A DNA stretch of 64,000 bases, taken from Bicyclus anynana. Taxonomy: Eukaryota > Arthropoda > Insecta > Lepidoptera > Nymphalidae. The notes under the pieces are model-generated. The model was not told the DNA's origin, searched no databases, and saw only the letters and a list, made by a program, of their open reading frames with translations. The translations under genes and the position numbers were made by a program. Shown in pieces: positions 55,733 to 64,000 of this stretch (its first letter is position 1; every line of letters starts with the position of its first letter). The DNA lies in contig NC_069094.1 in NCBI RefSeq assembly GCF_947172395.1, positions 8,236,292 through 8,300,291 of the forward strand, in the 5' to 3' direction.

Positions 55733-56610
55733 TATCATATAGCAAACTTTACGCAAATCAAAACAATCGACACGCGTTTCAACTGGAGTCTTCTGATTTT
55801 GGAAAGTTTTTAGGAGTTTGGTACTACTTGGATATCACAAGTCACCCCGATAAGCAATGTACTGTCTCTAAATGAAGATATAGACTTAGAATTCGTCGCC
55901 AAATCTATATCTAGACATAAGTTCCGGGATATGAAAAGAAACCTTCATCTTCTTGACTACAACTTAGCAGCAACATCTAATGATAAAAGATAATGCAAAA
56001 ATGTATGTAGGTACAATGGCAACTAACTACGACACCATAGTACCATTAGGAACTGTCAAGCGACGGAGTCCAAAAAATCGGGACAAAACAGCCGTAGCCA
56101 TACCACATTTATTTCAAACTTACAACAAAAATATGGGTGGTGTTGATTGACTTGACCAGTCTATCTTTTTATACGGAATTGCTGTTCATGGTAAAAAGTG
56201 GTGGTGGGTGTTGTTTCTTACATGTTGGATTAGTCTGTTGCTAATTCTTGGCGTTTTTATGTAATGAGTAATGATACTAATAACGATAAACGAGTAATGA
56301 TACTAAACTATGAATAGGTCACTATCACGTCAAAACTGAAACACCGCTGCAGTGTGTCCTTTGTCATGTAAGAGTGCGCTGGTAATGCAAGAAGTGTTTC
56401 AAAACACTTTGTGAAGAAAAAGCATGTTTTGAAAATTTTTATACATAAGCGGTCATTGTACTCAGTTGTGCACACCCCTGTAATTTCATGAAAACTAACA
56501 TTTTTCAGTATTTTCTTTAATTTCATGCTTGTTTCTTTGTTTTTTAATAAGTAAGTAAAGATTATTTAAAAATATCATTTGCAGTTTTCATTTGACCTCT
56601 AATGGGTTAA

Positions 56611-57204
56611 GCTCCAATTCTCCCTGTCTAATAGTCTAAGCTTTGCAGTTAGCCTTTGAAAATAGGTGATGATGAGTTATGGGCACAGCCGAGAACAATT
56701 GTGTGAAAAATAATATCGAAAGAAAGAACATCTGAGAAAGAAAAAGAAGTTTGAATTGTGCATTCTAAGCTTCTTCTTATCCAGGTTAATATTTATTATG
56801 TGTCATTAACTAACTATGGCAGTCATGCAACTGCTTAAAACTTTACTCCAAATATTCACTGACAACTATATATTAATTTGTGATAAGAAGAGTTATATGT
56901 GTTTAAGTATTGTGCATTTTAAACAATTAGCACCAACCAGTTGAAAAAAATGGGTGTGATATACGCAAATGTATTCCTTACTCAATTTTATTCGGCAAAC
57001 AAATCCTTTGTTCCTAGAACAAATGGAGTATATAACAAACAATAATTAAATTTTACCACCGCTTAGCGACATAATTATATGAACATCAATGTTCACGTAA
57101 TTGTTGCCGAATTTTCCGCTTGGCTTGATATTGACAAGAGTATTGTTTGTAGTAGCACGAATTGTACATCTAACTGTAGTTAGGTTACACAGGGCTTAGT
57201 TAAT
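56611..57204. other. AT-rich spacer
   Basis: Nothing is recognised. Confidence 0.5.
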
Positions 57205-57316
57205 ATGAGTATTCATCAATCCATATTCTTCTCACTGCTGAGCACGAGTCTTTTCTCAGAATGAGAGGGGTTAGGCTAAATATGAGTATTCATCAATCCA
57301 TATTCTTCTCACTCAT
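57205..57316. repeat. 77-bp tandem duplication containing a SINE-B end
   Basis: 'Tatgagtattcatcaatcca' followed by 'tattcttctcact' occurs at 57205 and 57282. Between them lies a short inverted SINE-B piece ('ctcagaatgagaggggttag'). Confidence 0.85.
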
Positions 57317-57716
57317 CATCACTTATAATATTATTATTGGTTTTATTACTAAAGTCATAAGGTTCATAATTAATCGCCCATATCGAGTTGTTTACAATCT
57401 TTTGACTATTGTTTTTTGTAGAATTTTGTGGAAAAAACAACACGAGTTTAACTTCGGGATGAAGTGGTACCAGCGAAGCAAGTGAACAATTGTGAATTCG
57501 GCTACGATTTGGACAACGAATTGCCAATGTTTGGAAGTGTGTATTGATATTCGTATTAAGAGCCTCATACGAGTCACCAGGTGTTCCATTCCAAATCTCA
57601 ATACCCTAGTTTATAATATTAAGCAACATGCAATAATCAGTCACTACTCACTACACTCTCGATTTAACTGTAGGCGTATAACAAACAAAAACTAACCTCA
57701 TTATTCGTTTAGTTAG
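57317..57716. other. spacer with overlapping short frames
   Basis: Both strands have frames of 67-74 residues, none recognisable. Not called. Confidence 0.4.
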
Positions 57717-57862
57717 TCATCATCATCATCATCATTATCAACCCATATTCCGCTCACTGCTGAGGTCGAGTATCCTCTCAGAATGAGAGGGGTTAGGCCA
57801 ATAGTCCACTACGCTGGCCCAATGTGGATTGGCAGACTACACACACGAACGAGAATTAAGAA
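57717..57862 (-). mobile_element. SINE-B, 3' part
   Basis: A CAT-rich tail (57717-57738), then 'ttatcaacccatattccgct' and 'gaatgagaggggttaggcca'. It stops after 'cacgaacgagaattaag'. Confidence 0.85.
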
Positions 57863-58851
57863 AAATTTAATTAGTAAGCTAAACGAATACCTATATTAAC
57901 TTATCAAAACATAATTCACGCAGATGTAGTACTGACAGTAACAAACAAAATCCCACTTAATACATCTAAAGGAAAATTCATGCCACGTTATACAGTTTTA
58001 ATTCCGATGCCGTGACGAAGCTTACGTATCAAATTTTATTTAGTTTTATGAAGTTCCAAAGCTTTAAGTTGAGTTTGTTTATTAAAGTTGATATTTAGAC
58101 TTATTAAACGTTACTTTAATATCGTTTTCGCGAATGTATTTTGTGTTTAAGAGAGTATGGCGATCAAAGTGAAATATAACGCAAAATAATTAAAAAAAAA
58201 ATTGTGTCTGTTTGTTGGTCTATTCACACTAAATCTACTAGAATGATTTACATGCGATTTTTGTTGGTAGATTGAACTATTAGGCATTGAGTATCACATA
58301 CCTACATGTTACATCGAAATCGGATGTTACGAAATGAAGTTAGCATCATCATTATTATCGTTTCGTTCCAAAAATGCTAGTAAATTAAGCCTAATTGAAA
58401 TAAATGAATTTTGACTTTGACATAATTATCATCATTTTAACTATCCACTATGCAGCTAGGCCTCTCTTTTTACAGAAAAGGAAAAATAATATCTAAAACA
58501 AAAATAGATTTTCAGTTGTCTATTTATCTGCTGTCTTCTAGATAACATAAGGACTCGCCTATAATTATTACAACTTTCATTTTGCTTTTATTTATAGTCC
58601 ATTTATTAATTCCGTAAAATTCTGAAATTTCTTTTATAAAAGAAGATGACAAATTCAACTAAAACAAATTTATTCTTTCAATAAAAATCTATACAATAAA
58701 AAGGAAAACTAGCCAGACCAGGAAAGACGGAAGATTTCAAGAACCTTTTTAATATAATGAAGCATTATTTGTTAAGTTATTTTCGACTATATAAAATTTA
58801 AGTTCAATTGAATTTAAGTCTTTGTCCTTACATAGCAAGTTATATTACTTT
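57863..58851. other. AT-rich DNA with one R7 piece
   Basis: 57940-57990 ('aaaatcccacttaatacatc') is the inverse of R7 part a at 34205. Nothing else is recognised. Confidence 0.45.
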
Positions 58852-59060
58852 AATTATACTTTAAGGTGTGCAGTATTATAGTTTTGTTTATTTAAATTTT
58901 TAAACATTTATTTCTGCAATTTTAGGTGAAATTAATAATTTTCATCTTAAGAATGATTTTTAATTTGACGAAACAAAAACGCAGAAAATGGTTTGAGACA
59001 ACTGTAATGTCAAAAGTGACAGACAAATGGAAACGGAAATAGAAACGTCAGAATTCCACG
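58852..59060. repeat. R2 repeat copy 2
   Basis: It matches 4668-4885 in the same orientation; the copies diverge by several insertions near the middle. Confidence 0.65.
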
Positions 59061-59159
59061 GAATTAATTAATTGACTCTAACAGATAATCAGCATAAACC
59101 AAGACTATCACCGTCCGCATTAATCACTTACGATGCCGAAGTGAACCGATCTGTGGTGC

Positions 59160-59250
59160 CTTCAGCGTTGAGGCATGCATTTACATAAATAAGCTCATCT
59201 ATATTCAGCAAGTAGTGCCCATGCAACAACATGTGCCATTCAGCCTGCCC
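59160..59250. repeat. R8 repeat copy 2
   Basis: 'Aaataagctcatctatattc' and 'gcaacaacatgtgccattca' match 59905-60030 and the inverse of 41380-41500. Confidence 0.6.
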
Positions 59251-59904
59251 GTTACTAGTACATGTTAAGACTATCGATATACCTCGGCATTTCTTCGTTA
59301 ATAACTTTCTTAAACAACTTTTTCCGGGATAAAAAGTACCTTTAACTTTATTTTAATTAGGCTCACTAGCCGCTTCTATCTTCCAGTGAAAGTATCAATA
59401 AAACCGGTTCAGCCTTTCCAAAGATTAGTCTGGACATACTGGGCCGACAACACTCGAAAAAAGATGACGTCATGCGTCGTTTCCTAGCTCTAGGGTTGCT
59501 AACTTTTTTTACAAGAAATAAAGTATATTCTGGTCTATGAAGATTATTAAACAGTATTTATAAAAACGAACATTTTCTTTCGAAAAATGCGACCATTCCA
59601 TCAGTATTTTCTTATGACGTTGTCACCTTCAACTATCGTCAGTAAACCGACTTTACAGACAATCGATTATTTTTATTAATCTATCGGTGTACACCATAAT
59701 TATGAAAATCTGTTTATTTGTTTTAAAGAAAATCCTTAGTAATATAATGTATAATAAATGTGCTCACAAAATATTTATTTGCATAAATTTAGTAGACTAA
59801 CAATATATTTACACATGAAAACATTATAAACTTTCACATTTATAATATGAGGGATTAAGATAATACTTAGAACAAAGTTTATAGTGAGCAACTTTGTTGA
59901 AAGC
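59251..59904. other. intergenic spacer
   Basis: Nothing is recognised. Confidence 0.5.
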
Positions 59905-60030
59905 ACTCGACGACCAAATTTACTGATCCCGGCTGTATTCTATGCGGGATCAACACGTATCTACATAAATAAGCTTATCTGTATTCAGCATATGTCGTGG
60001 TCGGCGTTATGCAACATGTGCCATTCAATG
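59905..60030. repeat. R8 repeat copy 3
   Basis: 'Ctacataaataagcttatct' and 'tgcaacatgtgccattcaat'. The 76-residue frame at 59884 is translated repeat. Confidence 0.6.
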
Positions 60031-61007
60031 TGTAGACATCTATTGGTGATGACTATTGTGATGACCATTGATGGGCGTTGTTGCCATTGTGATGACTCTA
60101 ATCTCATGAAATAATATGGTCACCCAATTGTACTGTAATAATGTATTAAATATCAGTGAAGTGAGGCGATTAAGACTCTTCTAGTGAAATGCACATAACA
60201 AAAAAAATATCTAAAATTAAATTACCGACATCTTCGGATTCATATCATTTAAAAGCAAATGGTCCTTAAGCCGATTTTTTAAATAAAATAGTTAAGAACT
60301 GATTTTAACGTCATAGATAAAGATATTTAAAATCAAGTGGTAACCTTTTTAAATATTATTCAGCGAACATATTTTTAGGACATGCCCAATATAGTCTGGA
60401 AGATGGCAAGACCGCCTCTCCACAATGTCATACCCCTTTTGACGACGGTAAAATACTGAATAATCTCAAAATGCAGGTAATATTAAAATGTCTTTATAGT
60501 AAGAGTTTATGCTAATATGCTGTGCACGATACATATAGGATGCCTCAAGTTTGACGCGCTCCAAACACGGGAAGAATTTGATTGAAACGCACTCTTGATA
60601 GCTCAAAGCCACGTTATAGTTTTTGTTTTGGTATCAGTAATACTGGATGTGAAAGTGAATTTTACGATTAGAAAATAATTGCCGCTTGATTTGCTTATAG
60701 TAGAAAGATTATGACTTGGAATTGTTGATGTATCGATTAATATTTGAACTGTAAGGTCCCTCTTGTTTGTGCATTCATATTTGCATTGGCTTATTGAAGC
60801 TATAACTCCCACTTGCTACAAAATGAATTGCGAATGGGCTGTAACGGTAACATACACGTGCGTTTTTTGCTCCCCATTCTCGTTCATGTTGCTGTGAATG
60901 ACCAAAAGTATTTATGAAAGTGACATTTCTTTTTGCGCAAGTATAGACGCAGACAACAGTTATCATGTCAATTCATTGCCATAGGTGTAGTTACTCAGAA
61001 TAACATT
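60031..61007. other. intergenic DNA
   Basis: Nothing is recognised. Frames at 60603-60812 and 60775-60966 on the minus strand overlap each other and have no motif. Confidence 0.45.
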
Positions 61008-61185
61008 AACCATACTAATATTTTAACGGGGAGTTAGTGTGTGGATAAGTGTGGATGTTGTGTGTCAAAAATACTCAACCGATTTGGCTGAAATTTAAAA
61101 AGGACATTTACCCTGGATTAATAAATAAATTACTTTTTCTTTTATCCCGGGAAATACATAGTTAACGGGGGGTTTGCTACTTATA
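61008..61185 (+). mobile_element. Lep-Helitron relic
   Basis: 'Ccatactaatattttaacgg' at the start, the body 'aaccgatttggctgaaattt' and 'ttttatcccgggaaatacat'. The 3' end is lost. Confidence 0.7.
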
Positions 61186-61933
61186 AAGTTAAAAGAACTC
61201 AATTTCTTTGAGGATGTTGGTAAATTTTACAGAAATTGGGTTTAACCTAAAAAATAATAATTATAATTCAATGATGGTAATTCAATTTTTGAAGTCTAAT
61301 ATTTATTCAAAAGTTCTCCAAACCATTCAGCCTCTCAGGGGATCTGGATCAAATTTAAACTTTTGAACCCACGCTACCTGCGCCCTCGTTCTGGGTACCT
61401 CAGGCGGAAATGTGATATAAAATTTCATAAAACTTTGTCGAATTGATGAAATTTTGGCAGCCGAAAAACTTTTTACTTTAAGTAGTTTTCTATATTACGT
61501 ACCTAAATATTACTCGTCTAGATAGACATTTCTGGACTGCTTCATAATCTAGTTGCTAGTATTTTCAGCTTTTAAAAGGTACGAATTTAGTCGTGCTAAA
61601 ATAGGTAATCTTTCTAGAATCAGTGAACGGGAAATAGGGAGGTATACCTATGCCTTGCTTACCTTGCTTTGAACGACTTTTTTGTATTAAATTATTTAAT
61701 TTGATAACAGGATAGTGTCTTTAAATCATTGGTGTCATAATTTGAATAATAAAAGTTACATTAATGGTCAGTGATTCTAAAATCATTGTTAATGGTGCAT
61801 TTCTGGGTGACAGTGACTTTTTTTGTAAAATCGTAACTCGTGTTATACGTTATACGTGTCGCTATAAGTCTCATACTGTTCAGTTTCAAGGCAGACATAG
61901 CTTTATCAAGCTCATCTTATCTTTAAAAAAAGA
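61186..61933. other. intergenic spacer
   Basis: Nothing is recognised. Confidence 0.5.
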
Positions 61934-62002
61934 GTTACAAGTATGATAAGTCTTATTCAAAAATAAAGGATATTTTTGAATAAGACTCATCATACTTGTA
62001 AC
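61934..62002. repeat. 69-bp hairpin, 32-bp arms with one mismatch, 5-base loop
   Basis: 61934-61965 and 61971-62002 are inverted copies differing at one base, separated by 'aagga'. The arms begin 'gttacaagtatgat'. A transcript would fold into a tight hairpin of pre-microRNA size. Confidence 0.93.
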
Positions 62003-62399
62003 GCTCGTTTACCGGGCAATATAATATTTTTATACGGGAATTTTCATTCAAGGAATAGTTAAGTTAGAGATACTTGTTCTCAGAGATAGTATGAATCTCA
62101 GGATTAATATTTGTAACTACAAGGGCCAACTTAAAAACAAAGCTCGAAAGTTATCCTGCAATACAGTAGCACTGCTAGGTGAAGCAAAAGCACTTCAAAA
62201 CTTCCTCTCCAGCGTTATTCAATGAAAGGGGTTCCATCACCTTAAGAACTACTTTTGAAAGAACTTTAAAACTTTATACAACTTATTAGATACGGGCATT
62301 CAATTAATCCGAGTTGAATTGAATGAGCGCCCTCATCTGTATTTCATGATAGTTGAATCCTGCGATATAAATTGCTTTATATGTGTGAACCTAGTATTA
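62003..62399. other. intergenic spacer
   Basis: Nothing is recognised. Confidence 0.5.
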
Positions 62400-62525
62400 G
62401 TTACCGCTTTGCTTGTGCCAAATTCTGATCATAAATTTAGAGCCAACCTAAAATTAATTTCATTTTGATTATATTTTGATTTTGTAGGGACGTAACCGAT
62501 CTATAGTATAAAATTATCATTGATT
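62400..62525. repeat. R4 repeat copy 4
   Basis: 'Gattttgtagggacgtaacc' followed by 'gatctatagtataaaatt'. It matches 13230-13285. Confidence 0.6.
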
Positions 62526-62999
62526 ATGACCATTAAAACAAATCAAGCAGAAAATCGGACTCAGGACCTCTCTGGTTATTTAGGTATTTCCAATTGCACC
62601 AGAGAGGCAATCAAGCTACGATATATACTACCCAATAATATGCAATAACTACAGGTTAGCTATTAACCCCGTTCACACTCCAGAAAGCAAATTACACACG
62701 AAGTTGGCTGACATATGGTGATTTAATGACATTTTCCAGGATTGGTTAGCCACAAACTGCCTCCATTCAATTAACCTCACTAATGTATTAGTGCTCTGCA
62801 AACATAATAATTATATTATTTTAACAGGTCCGTTACCAGGTATAAGTAGTTTATATAAGACCAATTTTCGTGGAATTTTGGATTCATTGCAGATAAATAA
62901 TAAAATAACGTGGGAGTAGAAAAAATTTGGACAAATTTCTTTTAAAAATCGAAATATATACATGCGATAAGTCACTTCATCATGTAATGTCGAAAACGA
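62526..62999. other. intergenic DNA
   Basis: 62545-62615 ('cggactcaggacctctctgg', 'caccagagaggcaatca') may be an eroded tRNA-like SINE head in minus orientation. Nothing firm. Confidence 0.35.
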
Positions 63000-63113
63000 A
63001 TTGACGTATAAAGATGAAATTTGGCAGGGAGGTATTTTTTAGTTGGTAGGTGTCCATTAAGCCGGTGGCTGGATTAAGGATGACTAAGAGCGGACGATGT
63101 TGCGGGTGTTTAC
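63000..63113 (+). mobile_element. Lep-Helitron relic
   Basis: 'Agatgaaatttggcagggag' in the body and 'gagcggacgatgttgcgggt' then 'gtttactag' at the end, a decayed hairpin and CTAG. Confidence 0.65.
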
Positions 63114-63792
63114 TAGTAGTTTGATAAAGACGTATACAAGTATACTCGCAGTACCTTATCTACATTGCGCGTGTTGTGTTTGTCATAGTTAAATTATACT
63201 GAAATAGCTGAAATAGTAAATGGCTAAACTTTTATTTTTAATTTTTTTATTTTCAGAATTTAACCGACTACAATAGTTCCCATCAATCAGTATTCACTTA
63301 CCATCAGGTGGTTACCTGTAAGAAATAAAAAAGAAAAAAAGTATTATTATTATTTTATAATTATTTGAGCTTATTCATAAATAACGCGTAAACCCTACCT
63401 TTATTTTTCTATTTCCGTAGAATGGGAAAGTGCTCATGGTAGATTAAATTTATTTTTATATTTCTCGTACCGTACAACATTTGATATGACTCTCATGATA
63501 CCTACATACCAAAGCCATTTAAATTGTCGAGCGGGGCTTGGTATCGGCGGATTAAATTGCAGCTTCATATTTCGTTAATAAATTGGAAAACTTTATCAAT
63601 TTGCTATTGACACAACAACTACGAAGATTATCAAACCTTACTCGTACCGATATACTCTATTAATATTTTACCATAGACAAAATAATAAAAACAGATTGAA
63701 AGTTTTGACTTAAATTTTTGTTAAGGTACTAGACCGAAAGTCTGCAATAGCCTGACATCATTTTAGGAAGGCTGAAAGTTTTCAGTCCATTG
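63114..63792. other. AT-rich DNA with a SINE-A tail trace
   Basis: 63288-63345 ('tattcacttaccatcaggtg', then 'gtaagaaataaaaaagaaa') is a SINE-A 3' end in plus orientation. Nothing else is recognised. Confidence 0.5.
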
Positions 63793-64000
63793 TTTATCCT
63801 TTACAAGTTAGCCCTTTGACTACAATCTCATCTGATGGAATGTGATGATGCAAACAAAGATGGAAGCAGGTTAACTTGTTAGGAGGAGGATGAAAACCCA
63901 CACCTCTTTCGGTTTCTACGAAGCCTCCAACCAACCGGACCCATTAAAAAAACCTCTATCGGCCCAGCCGGGGAACGAACCCAGGACCTCGGTCCTGGAG
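63793..64000 (-). mobile_element. SINE-A, cut by the window edge
   Basis: It runs from the tail at 63793 ('ttacaagttagccctttgac') to 'cccaggacctcggtcctgg' at the window end. About 60 bases around 63920 are missing compared with full copies. The head lies beyond the window. Confidence 0.9.

Larger units (their letters stand above)
53990..56480 (+). pseudogene. piggyBac-like transposase, broken
   Basis: Recognisable blocks in order: an acidic N-terminus with 'SDYDESDF' and 'LTDEEEGAEEDIAG' (54000-54360, open for 94 residues), then after a frameshift 'PIQIFEKIVDMI' up to the insertion. Beyond it (from 55735) come 'YSKLYANQNNRHAFQLESSD', 'DLEFVAKSISRHKFRDMKRN', and at 56030 'VGTMATNYDTIVPLGTVKRR', then 'NKNMGGVD' (56124-56147) and 'GIAVHGKKWWWVLF'. 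The end is a cysteine-rich block near 56347-56440 (CxxC, CxxC, single C, 'CFENFY'), the C-terminal zinc-binding type domain. NMGGVD carries the third catalytic Asp of the family (D447 in the T. ni protein). The region with the first two is deleted. Frameshifts and stops make it non-functional. Confidence 0.88.
53527..56606 (+). mobile_element. piggyBac-like transposon, degenerate, carrying a pogo-like insertion
   Basis: TTAA at 53523-53526 is followed by CCCATTTGAAGTCA; at the other end TGACCTCTAATGGG precedes TTAA (56607-56610). The ends are inverted repeats matching 12 of 14, with the TTAA target of piggyBac elements. Subterminal 'actgtacgc' motifs lie near 53541 and 53880. Inside is a broken transposase (separate entry). 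Without the 1.33-kb insertion the element is about 1.75 kb, shorter than autonomous piggyBac elements (usually 2.3 kb or more). Confidence 0.88.

Overview
The window looks like gene-poor, AT-rich nuclear DNA from a lepidopteran (moth or butterfly). Short GT-AG introns, one multi-exon gene, tRNA-derived SINEs, Helitron-type elements that begin TC and end CTAG, RTE-like LINE ends and many terminal-inverted-repeat elements all point to an insect. The SINE and Helitron families look like those I know from Lepidoptera. No bacterial operon, rRNA, true tRNA or CRISPR is visible.

One convincing host gene is present, on the minus strand at 17672-22061. Four exons join through three short canonical introns into a predicted 1371-residue cell-surface protein: signal peptide, cysteine-bearing N-cap, about 40 leucine-rich repeats, LRR C-cap, fibronectin III-like domain, one membrane segment and a short cytoplasmic tail. 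A GC-richer stretch about 0.9 kb upstream (22860-23100) could be its promoter.

The rest is a mosaic of mobile elements. Working names: SINE-A (head like GTGGCGCAGTGG, about 300 bp), SINE-B (head like TGATAGCCCAGTGG, GAT-rich tail), SINE-C (head like CTCGTTGGTCCAGTGG), SINE-D (37 kb), Lep-Helitron, and R1-R8 for repeats seen at least twice here but not classified. Clear nests include a pogo-like element inside a piggyBac-like element (53.5-56.6 kb), a hAT-type MITE inside a SINE-A with an 8-bp target duplication (7.5 kb), another MITE inside a SINE-A (32.3 kb), a SINE-A inside R5 (34.5 kb) and a Helitron inside a MITE (12.6 kb).

The structures that the main families do not explain are: a perfect 51-bp-arm palindrome (31.0 kb), a roughly 520-bp imperfect palindrome (36.4-36.9 kb), a 69-bp near-perfect hairpin (61.9 kb), a 325-bp element with 50-bp inverted ends and a GC-rich core (49.9-50.3 kb), minisatellites of 70 bp (51.5 kb) and 88 bp (39.5-40.3 kb), and a tandem duplication whose junction holds a fragment matching the LRR exon 2.2 kb away (23.1-23.6 kb). 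I see no convincing new multi-gene system. The nested transposons, hairpins and templated-insertion junction are the best leads.
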